A stretch of 64,000 nt of DNA from Microbacterium sp. Leaf288 (GTDB taxonomy: Bacteria; Actinomycetota; Actinomycetes; Actinomycetales; Microbacteriaceae): positions 320,515-384,514 of the forward strand of contig NZ_LMNI01000011.1 of the NCBI RefSeq assembly GCF_001422925.1. Direction: 5' to 3'. Under the pieces are notes generated by a model. That model worked only from the letters and a program-made list of their open reading frames with translations, did no database searches and was not told the DNA's origin. Positions within the stretch are counted from its first letter, which is position 1. Every line of letters starts with the position of its first letter. Positions 52,380 to 60,694 of the stretch are shown in pieces. The position numbers were made by a program, and so were the translations under genes.

Positions 52380-53141
52380 ATGCGCACCGCGAACTGGACC
52401 GATTCCGTCAGCGTCCTCGATCGGGTGACGGCCGTCTTCGACGCGTTCGGCGAGCAGGACGAAGGGCTCGGCGTCTCTGAGCTGGCGCGCCGGGCGAACC
52501 TGCCGAAGTCCACGGTGTCGCGCATCGCCACCGACCTCGTCGCCCAGCGCTTCCTTGACCGCGATGGCGACCTGCTGTACCTCGGGGTGCGGCTGTTCGA
52601 GCTCGGACAGACGGTGGAGTTGCCGCGCCGCCTGCGCCAACGCGCGCTCCCGGTGATGAAAGAGCTTCGGGACGTGACCCACCAGACCGTCCACCTGGCG
52701 GTGCTCGACGAGTCCGATGTCGTGGTCGTGGCGGTCATGCGCGGCGAGCCCGCGTTCCGTCCGCCGGTCCGGATCGGCGGGCGCCTTCCCGCGCACGCGA
52801 CGGCGCTCGGCAAGGCCATGCTGGCGTACTCGCCGCACGACGCGGTCGTGCGCGCGACCTCGTGCGGCCTCCAGAGGCGAACAGCTCACACCATCACCGA
52901 ACCGCCGACGCTGCTGCGCCAGCTTGTCGACATCCGTGCGCTGGGCTTCGCTGTCGAACGCGAGGAGTGCGCGCTCGAGCTGACCTGTATCGCCAGCGCG
53001 ATCCTCGGCCACGGCGGGCTGCCCACGGCGGCCATCTCCGTCGCCGGCACGGTGGGCGGCCTGGTGCCCGACCGCGTGGCTCCCGCCGTGCGCGCTGCCG
53101 CGGCGACGCTGAGCCGCCGCCTGATGGCGTCGGACAGCTGA
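52380..53141 (+). CDS. IclR-family regulator (pair 2, member 2)
   Basis: 253 residues. HTH SVLDRVTAVFDAFGEQDEGLGVSELARRANLPKSTVSRIA; effector domain with LRDVTHQTVHLAVLDESDVV, AHATALGKAMLAYS and AAISVAGTVGGLVP. Close to the regulator at 46965. ATG at 52380 lies 2 bases after the previous stop. Together with 46223/46965 this gives two equivalent tandem pairs that enclose the TetR-qsuB operon. Confidence 0.92.
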   Translation: MRTANWTDSVSVLDRVTAVFDAFGEQDEGLGVSELARRANLPKSTVSRIATDLVAQRFLDRDGDLLYLGVRLFELGQTVELPRRLRQRALPVMKELRDVTHQTVHLAVLDESDVVVVAVMRGEPAFRPPVRIGGRLPAHATALGKAMLAYSPHDAVVRATSCGLQRRTAHTITEPPTLLRQLVDIRALGFAVEREECALELTCIASAILGHGGLPTAAISVAGTVGGLVPDRVAPAVRAAAATLSRRLMASDS

Positions 53142-53249
53142 CCTCCGACCGCACCCTCGCCGCCCACCCGTCGCCGCTTCGAGGAACCGTGGCTCCCACC
53201 CCGCTGCCCTTCGGACCAGGACCCGCTGCCCTTGCGCAGGCAGAAGAAG

Positions 53250-53279
53250 AGGGGTGGGTGCGCATGCGCACCCACCCCT
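53250..53279. terminator. 30-base perfect palindrome, bidirectional terminator
   Basis: Arms AGGGGTGGGTGCGCA and its exact complement meet without a loop, between the convergent IclR pair 2 and the TRAP binding-protein gene. Either gene's transcript could end here. Confidence 0.7.
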
Positions 53280-53296
53280 CCGCCGGCTACTGAAGA

Positions 53297-54352
53297 TCAG
53301 CCCGCCGACTCGCGGATGGCCTCGTAGGCGTCGAGGTTCTCGCCGGTGTAGTGGTCCTTGAAGTAGTCCTCTGCCTGGCTGATGAAGGCGTCCATGTCGA
53401 TGTCCTCGGTCTCGATCACCGTGAAGTTGTCGTCCGCACGGTACTCGTCGAGGATCTCCTCGGTCGCCTCCTCCACGCACTCGCGGTTCTCGGGGCGGAT
53501 CTCGTGGATGGTCTTCTCGAGCAGCTCGGCCTGCTCGTCGCTCATCTTGTCGTAGGTCTTGTCGCTCACGAGGATCCAGTGGATGCCGACGTTGTGGTTG
53601 TTCAGGATGACCGTGTTGAGCACCTCGTCGTAGCTGGACGAGTGCGTCGCGACGATCGGGTTCTCCTGCCCGACGGCGATCCCCTGCTGGAGCGCGGAGT
53701 AGACCTCTTCGACGGCGACCGAGACCGGGTTGGTCACGCCGAGCGCCGCCGCGTTGGCGAGGAACTGCGGCGAGTTCGGGAACCGGATCGGCACGCCCTC
53801 GAGGTCGTCGGGGCTCTCGACCTCGACATCCTTCGTGGTGAACGTGCGGTTGCCGAAGAACCAGCCGTCGACGATGCCCACACCCGTCGCGTCGTGGAAG
53901 GACGTGAACAGGTCCTCCGAGCCTTCGTCGATCCACTGGAACGCGTGGTCGACGTCGTCGAAGGCATAGGCCGCGTCCACGACGCCGATCGGCTCGAACG
54001 TCGAGCTGAGCGCCGATGCTCCCTGGAGATCGATGTCGATGTCGCCGGCCTGCACGAGCGGGAACCGGTCCGCGTCGGGGCCGAGCTGGCTCGCCGGGTA
54101 GAGCTCGACGGTGAAGCCGACGTCGGCGCCCTCGAGCCGGTCCTTCAGGAGCTCGACTCCGCAGTAGTAGTTCGGAGTCTCCTCGTTCTGGCTGGTCGCG
54201 ACAGTGAGCGTGACGGGTTCGTTCGCTGCCGCGGTCTCGGTGTTGCTGCCCTCGGGGGTGCCTCCGCCGGCGCAGCCGGCGACGACGAGAGCGGTTGCTG
54301 CGAGCGCAGACGCGGCGATCAGGCCGCGGCGCATCGAGCTGGCTGTGCTCAT
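53297..54352 (-). CDS. TRAP transporter substrate-binding protein, DctP family
   Basis: 351 residues. Signal peptide with lipobox-like VVAGCAG (Cys near 26), then the TRAP DctP fold: YYCGVELLKDRLEGADVGFTVELYPASQLGPDADRFPLVQAGDIDIDLQ and GVPIRFPNSPQFLANAAALGVTNPVSVAVEEVYSALQQGIAVGQENP (with the conserved substrate Arg in PIRFP). It is a lipid-anchored receptor for organic acids. The DctQM membrane genes lie 4 kb away at 58524-60490. A regulon operator (site c) precedes it. Substrate is probably quinate/shikimate-type acids by context. RBS AGGAGAG. Confidence 0.9.
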   Translation of the reverse strand: MSTASSMRRGLIAASALAATALVVAGCAGGGTPEGSNTETAAANEPVTLTVATSQNEETPNYYCGVELLKDRLEGADVGFTVELYPASQLGPDADRFPLVQAGDIDIDLQGASALSSTFEPIGVVDAAYAFDDVDHAFQWIDEGSEDLFTSFHDATGVGIVDGWFFGNRTFTTKDVEVESPDDLEGVPIRFPNSPQFLANAAALGVTNPVSVAVEEVYSALQQGIAVGQENPIVATHSSSYDEVLNTVILNNHNVGIHWILVSDKTYDKMSDEQAELLEKTIHEIRPENRECVEEATEEILDEYRADDNFTVIETEDIDMDAFISQAEDYFKDHYTGENLDAYEAIRESAG

Positions 54353-54499
54353 GGGACTCTCCTCTTGTTCTGCGCACGTCTTCGTGCAGGTTACGACGTG
54401 ACGTTGATGGTCCTGGCGCGGCATCCGGGCGACGCATCCTCGCCCCAGGCGAGATCCTCATCGACCGCACTGCCCCGACACGACTCGGTGGCAGTGCCG
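54353..54499. other. 5' leader region of the TRAP binding-protein gene
   Basis: With the promoter at site c, transcription of the binding-protein gene would start near 54493, giving about 140 nt of leader. It has some local pairing but no class I recognise. No gene is seen here on either strand. Confidence 0.4.
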
Positions 54500-54550
54500 A
54501 CTCTGACCGACTTCGATCGGACCGCAAAGCGGTGTCCCGTCGAGTGGAAC
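54500..54550 (-). promoter_or_regulatory. IclR-type operator and promoter of the TRAP binding-protein gene (site c)
   Basis: Operator TCCCGTCGAGTGGAAC (54535-54550). On the minus strand it is followed after 7 bases by TTGCGG (54527-54522), a 16-base spacer and CAGAGT (54505-54500). The same TTG...CAGAGT pair and spacing occurs at site e before the DctQM genes, so receptor and membrane parts share promoter design. Confidence 0.6.
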
Positions 54551-54582
54551 ATGAGGCCGCTGTCCACCGCGCACGTGTGGTT

Positions 54583-54632
54583 CCCCGCTGAATGGGACGA
54601 CTCCCGCGCCTCGCGGCAGCGTCAATTACGCT
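54583..54632 (+). promoter_or_regulatory. IclR-type operator and probable promoter of the Gfo/Idh gene (site d)
   Basis: Operator CCCCGCTGAATGGGAC (54583-54598) precedes TACGCT (54627-54632) by 28 bases, close to the distances at sites a and g. The -35 is poor, which fits an activator-dependent promoter. It is 48 bases from site c, in the same divergent region. Confidence 0.5.
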
Positions 54633-54662
54633 CGTCGCGCGAGCACAAGCAAGGAGGCCCCG

Positions 54663-55748
54663 GTGACCGCATCTGCCTTCCCACCCGTGCGAATCGGCAT
54701 GGTCGGAGCCGGATTCATGGGACACCAGCACATCGACTTCATCCAGGCTGCGCCGGGAGCGGAGCTCGCGGCCGTCGCCGATCCTGTCGCGACGGCCGAT
54801 TCCTTCGACTGCCCTTGGTACGCGACGACCTCCGACATGCTCCGCGCCGGAGATCTGGACGCGGTCATCATCGCGAATCCGAACGCGCTGCACGTCGATA
54901 CGGCGGTCGAGTGCCTGGAAGCCGGGGTCGCAGTGCTCCTCGAGAAGCCGGTCGCCGTGGACTACGCCGAGTCCCGTCGGCTCGTCGATGCCGTCGCGCG
55001 TCTGGAGGGGCGCCTGCTCGTCGGGCATCACCGGCGCCACCACCCGGCCGTCGCCCGTGCGCGCGCCGCGATCGAAGGCGGCGAGCTCGGGCAGCTGGTC
55101 GCCGTCAGCGGACTGTGGTCGGCCCGTAAGGAGGACGAGTACTTCACCGACATCCCGTGGCACAGCCGCAAGGGCGCCGGGGTGACCCTCATCAACGTGG
55201 TGCACGACCTGGACCTGCTTCGGCACCTGTGCGGCGAGGTCGCCGAGGTTCAGGCGATGCAGAGCTCGCACGCTCGTGGCCTCGAGGTCGAGGACACCAT
55301 CACCCTGAACCTCCGGTTCGAGAGCGGCGTCGTCGGCAGCTTCCTCGCCTCCGACGCCGGAGTCTCGCCGTGGGGCTGGGACCAGGCCACGGAGGAGACC
55401 CTCGCGTTCCCCTTCGTTCCCGACGGGGTCGCCTACCGCCTCGTCGGCACGGACGCGGCGCTGTCGGTGCCCAATCTGGCCAAGTACGCCTACGATCGCG
55501 CGGTGCCGGCGAACTGGCACTCGCCTCTGTCGCGCACGTACCTGCCCGTCGCGCCCCGCGGCTCGTTCCACGCCCAACTCGATCACTTCATCGAGGTCGC
55601 ACGCGGCGCCGCACAGCCCCTGGTGTCGGCCGAGGACGCCTCGCGGACGCTGGCGCTCGTCGAGGCTGCCGCGCTCGCCGCGCGTACCGGACGGACCGTC
55701 GATGTGGCGAGGTTCCGCGCCGATGGCCAAGGATCGGCGGAGTCGTAG
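54663..55748 (+). CDS. Gfo/Idh/MocA family oxidoreductase
   Basis: 361 residues. NAD(P)-binding RIGMVGAGFMGHQHIDFIQ, then LEKPVAVDYAESRRLVDA with the conserved EKP, and VGHHRRHHPAVARARA; the C-terminal domain has HDLDLLRHLCGEV with the catalytic-type His/Asp. Members oxidise or reduce cyclic polyols and sugars. Context suggests a cyclitol-like or hydroaromatic acid as substrate. GTG start with AAGGAGG 8 bases upstream. The next gene's GTG overlaps its TAG. Confidence 0.88.
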   Translation: MTASAFPPVRIGMVGAGFMGHQHIDFIQAAPGAELAAVADPVATADSFDCPWYATTSDMLRAGDLDAVIIANPNALHVDTAVECLEAGVAVLLEKPVAVDYAESRRLVDAVARLEGRLLVGHHRRHHPAVARARAAIEGGELGQLVAVSGLWSARKEDEYFTDIPWHSRKGAGVTLINVVHDLDLLRHLCGEVAEVQAMQSSHARGLEVEDTITLNLRFESGVVGSFLASDAGVSPWGWDQATEETLAFPFVPDGVAYRLVGTDAALSVPNLAKYAYDRAVPANWHSPLSRTYLPVAPRGSFHAQLDHFIEVARGAAQPLVSAEDASRTLALVEAAALAARTGRTVDVARFRADGQGSAES

Positions 55749-57139
55749 TGGCGCCCGCGGACAGTCCAGAGCCTGTGGCGACGCGAGGTCGCGGCAGCCG
55801 CTTCGATGCGATCGTCGTCGGAGGAGGGCTCGCCGGGATTGCCGCGGCCAGCCGCCTCGCCGAGAGCGGCCGGACGGTCGCCCTCATCGAGAAGCGCGAG
55901 CGGCTCGGCGGGAGCTCGGCGATGAGCGGCGGATGGTTCGCGTTGTCCGGCACTGCCCTGCAGCGGCGGGGAGGCATCGACGACTCCGATGCCGTCTTCC
56001 TCGCCGACATGATCCGGACCGGCGCCGGATTCGCCGACGAGAAGCTGCTTGCGGCGCTCGTGGCCCAGCAGGCGTCCGCGATCGCGGCCATCGACCGCGC
56101 GAACGCGTGGACGGACGAGCTCAAGGTCAGCGCCGGCATGACGATCCCCCGGGCGCACCTGGTCCGCATCCGCCAGCTGCTCGACCATCTCGAACGCGCG
56201 GCCGTCCGTGCGGGAGCCCGGATCTTCACCGGCTCGCCGGCCGACGGCATCGTCCTGGAGGGAACGCGTGTCAGCGGCATCCGTTCCGGAGGCGACCTGC
56301 TCACGGCGGAGGGCGGCGTGATCCTCACCACGGGCGGGTTCTCCCGCTCGCGCGAGCTGCTCGACCTGTTCGTCCCCGATCAGGCGGACGCGATGCCGTA
56401 CGGCGGTGTCGGCAACACCGGGGACGGACTGCGCATGGCATGGATGCTGGGAGCCGGCCTCGCCGACATCGGCCACGTCTCGGGCACGTACGGCCAGCAC
56501 GCCGACACGAGTGACGACGAGCACGAGCTGCTGACGGCGAACTATCTCGGCGCGATCATGGTGAACTCCGTGGGCGAGCGCTTCACGGACGAGTCGGAGT
56601 CGTACAAGATCCTCGGGTCGGCAGTGCTGAATCAGCCCGGCCGCATGGCCTTCCAGATCTTCGACGCCCGCGTGCGCGCGGTCTCCAGGCCCGGGGTGCC
56701 GCTGTCGGACATGGACCGCATCGAGGAACTCGGACACTTGGTGAGCGCGCCGACCATCGCCGAGCTCGCGCAGCGGATCGGGCTCTCTTCGGAGGCGCTC
56801 GAGGGCACGGTAAGGCGATACAACGAGATGGCCGCCGGCCGGGGCGAACACGAGCCGATCCGCACGGGGCTCGTGAACGGGATCGGGGCCCTCACGCCCC
56901 TGATGACAGGCCCCTTCTACGCGTATCCCGCGGTGACGGCGATGACCTCGACGTACGGCGGTCTCAGCGTCGGGCCCGACACCTCCGTGCGGCGCGTGGA
57001 CGGGAGCCGAATCGAGGGCCTCTACGCCGCCGGCGAGGTCGTCGGCGGATTCCACGGCGCGTCGTACATGACGGGCACGGCGCTCACGAAGGCGCTCGTG
57101 TTCGGGTTCGAGGCGGCAGACGCGATCGCACGAGGCTGA
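55748..57139 (+). CDS. fumarate-reductase/KstD-like FAD-dependent oxidoreductase
   Basis: 463 residues. FAD motif DAIVVGGGLAGIAAASRLAESGRTVALIEK near residue 20, then GGSSAMSGGWFALSG, a mid-protein capping domain, and the C-terminal GLYAAGEVVGGFHGASYMTGTALTKALVFGFEAA. This is the FAD-binding-2 family (fumarate reductase, urocanate reductase, ketosteroid dehydrogenase). No heme or FMN domain is attached. GTG overlaps the previous stop by one base (TAGTG), so it is cotranslated with the Gfo/Idh enzyme. A dehydrogenation or ene-reduction of a ring acid is plausible; the substrate is unknown. Confidence 0.86.
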   Translation: MAPADSPEPVATRGRGSRFDAIVVGGGLAGIAAASRLAESGRTVALIEKRERLGGSSAMSGGWFALSGTALQRRGGIDDSDAVFLADMIRTGAGFADEKLLAALVAQQASAIAAIDRANAWTDELKVSAGMTIPRAHLVRIRQLLDHLERAAVRAGARIFTGSPADGIVLEGTRVSGIRSGGDLLTAEGGVILTTGGFSRSRELLDLFVPDQADAMPYGGVGNTGDGLRMAWMLGAGLADIGHVSGTYGQHADTSDDEHELLTANYLGAIMVNSVGERFTDESESYKILGSAVLNQPGRMAFQIFDARVRAVSRPGVPLSDMDRIEELGHLVSAPTIAELAQRIGLSSEALEGTVRRYNEMAAGRGEHEPIRTGLVNGIGALTPLMTGPFYAYPAVTAMTSTYGGLSVGPDTSVRRVDGSRIEGLYAAGEVVGGFHGASYMTGTALTKALVFGFEAADAIARG

Positions 57140-57154
57140 GGCCGCCGCGTGTCG

Positions 57155-57997
57155 TCAGAGCTCTTCGTAGGTGTCGGAATCGCGGATGCCGCGCTCTCCC
57201 TCGTCGTCCGGATCGAGGCCGTCCAGCTCTGCAAGGATCTCGGCAGGCAGCGGCGGCATCCCGATCGCGTCGAGATTCTCGCGCTGACGAGCCGCGCTCG
57301 CCGACTTCGCGACCGGCACGATTCCCTGCGCCCGGTGCCAGCGCAGGACGATCTGGCCCGGCGTCGACGAGGTCGCCTCGGCAGCGCGCAGCACGACCGG
57401 ATCCGACAGCAGCGGGCCGCCGCGCCCGAGCGGACTCCAGGACTGGGCGGCGACGCCCTTCTCGGCCAGAACGGCCCTGAGGGCGTGGCGCTGGATCTTC
57501 GGGTCGCATTCGAACTGGTCGACGGCGGGGGTGAGGCCGGTCTCGGCGGTGAGTCGCTCGATGTGCTGTGCCTGGAAGTTCGAGACGCCGATCGAGCGGA
57601 TGAGCCCCTCCTCGGCGAGTGCGGCCATCTCGAGGAACGCCGCCGAGGCCTTCCCGAGCCAGGGGAGGGGCCAGTGGATGAGGTACAGATCGACGTAGTC
57701 GGTGCCCAGTGCGGCGAGGCTGCGCTCGAGGGCCTCGCGCGTCGCATCGGCCACCATGGCCGAGCCGCGGAGCTTCGTGGTGACGAACAGCTCCTCGCGG
57801 GGGACGCCGGACGAGCGGATGCCGCGGCCCACGGCATCCTCGTTCGCGTATTTCGCCGCGGTGTCGATGAGCCGATAGCCGACGCCGATGCCCGATTCGA
57901 CGGCGCGTTCGGCATCCGCGCCGCGCAAAGGCCACGTGCCGAGCCCGATCGCGGGCATCTGGTGACCTGAGTTCAGCGTGACGGTCGGCGCGGACAC
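57155..57997 (-). CDS. aldo/keto reductase
   Basis: 280 residues, AKR barrel with the tetrad Asp (RLIDTAAKYANE), Tyr in KYANE, Lys (FVTTKLRG) and His (LYLIHWPLP). GVSNFQAQHIERL and the C-terminal IVPVAKSASAARQRENLDA (NADPH site) are typical of the 2,5-diketo-gluconate reductase-like group. It ends the DctQM-AroQ-type operon (start 3 bases after the AroQ-like stop) and is convergent with the flavoprotein gene. Substrate unknown. Confidence 0.9.
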   Translation of the reverse strand: MSAPTVTLNSGHQMPAIGLGTWPLRGADAERAVESGIGVGYRLIDTAAKYANEDAVGRGIRSSGVPREELFVTTKLRGSAMVADATREALERSLAALGTDYVDLYLIHWPLPWLGKASAAFLEMAALAEEGLIRSIGVSNFQAQHIERLTAETGLTPAVDQFECDPKIQRHALRAVLAEKGVAAQSWSPLGRGGPLLSDPVVLRAAEATSSTPGQIVLRWHRAQGIVPVAKSASAARQRENLDAIGMPPLPAEILAELDGLDPDDEGERGIRDSDTYEEL

Positions 57998-58000
57998 GGG

Positions 58001-58447
58001 CTACTCCTGGTCGGCCGTGAGCCGGTCTGCGGCGCGGAGCGCCAGTTCATAGCCGTACACGCCGGCGCCGGCGATCACCACGCGTGCGACGTGGGAGATG
58101 ATCGAGTTCTGGTGGAGGGCATCGCGAGCGTGGATGTTCGTGATGTGCACCTCGATGACGGGCGTCGACAGCATGTGGAGCGCGTCCAGCAGCGGCACGG
58201 AGTTGAAGCTGAAGCCGGCAGGGTTGATCACGATGATCGCCCCTTGGCGGAAGGCTTCGTGCACCCACTCAACGAGCTGGTGCTCGGCATTGGACTGCGC
58301 GAAGAAGAGCTCGAATCCGAGTTCGGCGGCCACGCGCTCGCAATCGGCGCGCACGTCGTCAAGACTCGTCGTGCCATACAGTTCGGGTTCGCGCCGGCCG
58401 AGCATGTTGAGGTTCGAGCCGTTCAGCACGAAGAGCTTCCGCGTCAC
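58001..58447 (-). CDS. type II 3-dehydroquinate dehydratase-like protein, divergent
   Basis: 148 residues. The N-terminus has LNGSNLNMLGRREPELYG with the active-site Tyr, and VHITNIHARDALHQNS follows the usual IxEVHxSNxHAR pattern. Two usually invariant parts differ: the THTS motif with the catalytic His reads SFNS, and the RxHS motif reads HQNS. So the fold is AroQ, but the chemistry may differ or be tuned. GTG at 58447 has AAAGGAG upstream (about -8). The expected reaction in a quinate pathway is dehydroquinate to dehydroshikimate (QsuC role). Confidence 0.8.
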   Translation of the reverse strand: MTRKLFVLNGSNLNMLGRREPELYGTTSLDDVRADCERVAAELGFELFFAQSNAEHQLVEWVHEAFRQGAIIVINPAGFSFNSVPLLDALHMLSTPVIEVHITNIHARDALHQNSIISHVARVVIAGAGVYGYELALRAADRLTADQE

Positions 58448-58523
58448 GGGCGGGCTCCTTTCAGGGGCAGGTGAAATCCTCCGGGGTTCGCGCGGCACGC
58501 CGCGCGAACCCCGGAGCCGGGGG

Positions 58524-59804
58524 CTACAGCAAACCGAGCAGTGATGGCAGGAACGTGACGATCACGGGGAACAGTGTGAGCAGCAGGAGCACCGTACCGA
58601 GCGGGATCAGGAACGGCAGGATGCCTCGGAAGAGCTCTCCCATTGGTCTGCGCGTGATGGATCCGACCACGAACAGCACGGCTCCCACTGGTGGCGTCAG
58701 CGACCCGATCATCAGGTTGAGGATCATGATGACGCCGAGCTGGACCGGGTCGATGCCGAACTGCGCGACGATCGGCATCAGGATCGGCACGAGCACGAGG
58801 ATCACCGGCGGCGCCTCGAGCGGGATGCCGAGCAGGATGAGCAGCACGTTCAGCATCAGCAGGAAGACCACCGGGTTGTCGGTGAACCCGGTGAGCCACT
58901 CACCGAGCGCGCGCGACACCTGCTCGCGGGCGAGCACCTGGCCCATGAGGTTGGAGGCCCCCAGGATCAGGAGGATGCCGCCGGCGATGACGACGGTCTC
59001 CTTGGCCGACTTCCAGAACACCTTCCAGGTGAGCGTGCGGTAGATCACCCCGAGGAGCAGCATGTAGACAGCCGCGATGCCCGCGCTCTCGGTCGCCGTG
59101 AAGAGACCGCTGAAGATGCCGCCCAGGATGATGACGGGCAGCAGTGCAGGGCCGATGACGCGCACGGCCGCTTTGCCGAGCATCCCGCCGTCGAAGGGCC
59201 GGCTGTGGGCGACATCAGGATGCCGGCGCACCCAGATGAAGATGTACAGCGCGAGCCCGACCGCCATGAGCATGGCGGGGATGATCGATCCCGCGAACAG
59301 TGCACCGGTCGAGATCGAGGCGGTCGCCGCGAAGAGGACCGCGGGGATGCTCGGAGGCATGACCGTGCTCATCAGCGAGCCGGCCGCGGTGAGGCCCGAC
59401 GAGAAGCCGTAGGGGTAGCCCGCCTTGAGCATCTGCGGGATCTGCACCTTGCTCGTGGAGGCCGCGTCCGCAAGGGCGGAGCCGCTGATCCACGAGAACC
59501 CGATCGCCGTGCCGAGGTTGACGTAGGCGAGGTTGCCCGGAAGACGGGGGAGCAGGGCCCGTGCGAGATCGTAGAGCCTCGTGGCGATGCCGAGGTTGTT
59601 GGCGATGGTGCCGACGAAGATGAACAGCGGGACGGCCAGCAGCGGGAAGCTGTTGATGCCGTTGACGATCGACGAGATCGCGTAGCCCGCCGACAGTCCG
59701 TGGCTGTAGAAGTACAGCATGCTGGACGCGATCATCGCGAAGGCGACGGGCACCCGCAGCAGCAGGAAGACGACGAAAAGCAGGATGTAGAGCCAGAGGT
59801 CCAT
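58524..59804 (-). CDS. TRAP transporter large permease, DctM family
   Basis: 426 residues, about 12 helices. DctM features: FPLLAVPLFIFVGTIANNLG, YVNLGTAIGFSWISGSALADAASTSKVQIPQMLKAGYPYGFSSGLTAAGSLMSTVMPPSIPAVLFA and LNLMIGSLTPPVGAVLFVVGSI near the C-terminus. ATG at 59804 lies 5 bases after the DctQ stop. Sodium-driven importer with DctP and DctQ; together they probably take up quinate/shikimate-like acids. Confidence 0.93.
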   Translation of the reverse strand: MDLWLYILLFVVFLLLRVPVAFAMIASSMLYFYSHGLSAGYAISSIVNGINSFPLLAVPLFIFVGTIANNLGIATRLYDLARALLPRLPGNLAYVNLGTAIGFSWISGSALADAASTSKVQIPQMLKAGYPYGFSSGLTAAGSLMSTVMPPSIPAVLFAATASISTGALFAGSIIPAMLMAVGLALYIFIWVRRHPDVAHSRPFDGGMLGKAAVRVIGPALLPVIILGGIFSGLFTATESAGIAAVYMLLLGVIYRTLTWKVFWKSAKETVVIAGGILLILGASNLMGQVLAREQVSRALGEWLTGFTDNPVVFLLMLNVLLILLGIPLEAPPVILVLVPILMPIVAQFGIDPVQLGVIMILNLMIGSLTPPVGAVLFVVGSITRRPMGELFRGILPFLIPLGTVLLLLTLFPVIVTFLPSLLGLL

Positions 59805-59809
59805 GCGGG

Positions 59810-60490
59810 TCAGCCCTCCATCTCGCCGATGTCGAGCTTGCGCTCGGGGCGGTGCGCGTACGGGATCTTGAACGAGGAGTGGATCGCCGCCGAGACGAAG
59901 CCGACCAGCGCGAAGATGTACAGCACGCCGAGAGGCACGTGCATCGCGGCGCTGAGCCGGCCCCACTCGGTGTCGATCTTCACCCAGGCCTCATATGCCA
60001 GGGCGATGCTGGTGATGACCATGATCACCGCGGAGATGACGCGCAGCGCGACGAACAGACGTGTTCCGGCGAGCATCTCGTCGAAGATCTCGAGCACGAT
60101 GTGGCCGTTGCGCCCCACGAGGTAGCCGGTGGTGATAAACGTCAGCGCGATCATCGACAGCAATGCGAGCTCGCCCGCGCCGACCCAGCTGATCGTCGGG
60201 AAGTAGCGGCCGAGCACCTGGTACATCACGCCGAAGACGATGAGGGCGAACAGGGTGACACCGATCGTGATCTCGATCCCGGAGAGGATCCGGATGAAGA
60301 CGGGGTCGGCAGGTACGCCCTGGTTGAGCTTGGGCTCGGTGTAGAAGGTTCTCGTGGGCGGGTAGATGGATTCGCCGACGCCTTCTTCGTGAGCGGCGAC
60401 GGCAGCCGCTTCGGGCTCGGTCTCGGGACCCTCCTCGGGCCCGGGCTCCCGGCCCTCCTCGGGCTCGCGCCCGGGTTCCTTGTCGCTCAT
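59810..60490 (-). CDS. TRAP transporter small permease, DctQ family
   Basis: 226 residues. A long Glu/Pro-rich N-terminus (1-50) precedes four helices of the DctQ type: IEITIGVTLFALIVFGVMYQVLGRYFPTISWVGAGELALLSMIALTFITTGYLVGRNGHIVLEIF. The acidic extension is not part of the usual domain. It starts the operon DctQ-DctM-AroQ-like-aldo/keto reductase. Site e lies upstream. Confidence 0.9.
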   Translation of the reverse strand: MSDKEPGREPEEGREPGPEEGPETEPEAAAVAAHEEGVGESIYPPTRTFYTEPKLNQGVPADPVFIRILSGIEITIGVTLFALIVFGVMYQVLGRYFPTISWVGAGELALLSMIALTFITTGYLVGRNGHIVLEIFDEMLAGTRLFVALRVISAVIMVITSIALAYEAWVKIDTEWGRLSAAMHVPLGVLYIFALVGFVSAAIHSSFKIPYAHRPERKLDIGEMEG

Positions 60491-60576
60491 GGCGCGACCG
60501 CCATGGTGTCAGGGTGCATTGCCAACCTCTCTGTCGATGCGGGGCGAGCGTGCGCACGCGCACCGCTGCCCCTGAG

Positions 60577-60627
60577 ACTCTGGTCTGCCGGTCGATCCGG
60601 GCAAAGCCGAGTTTCGCCGAATGGGAC
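60577..60627 (-). promoter_or_regulatory. IclR-type operator and promoter of the DctQM operon (site e)
   Basis: Operator TTTCGCCGAATGGGAC (60612-60627; minus-strand reading starts GTCCCATTCGG). After 7 bases follows TTGCCC (60604-60599), a 16-base spacer and CAGAGT (60582-60577), giving a leader of about 80 nt before the DctQ start. Geometry equals site c. Confidence 0.55.
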
Positions 60628-60694
60628 ACCTCCGTACAGACCGATCCGCCCCCGTCGCGAGCGACGGAGGCGGATCGGCGTCGGGCGGGACGAC

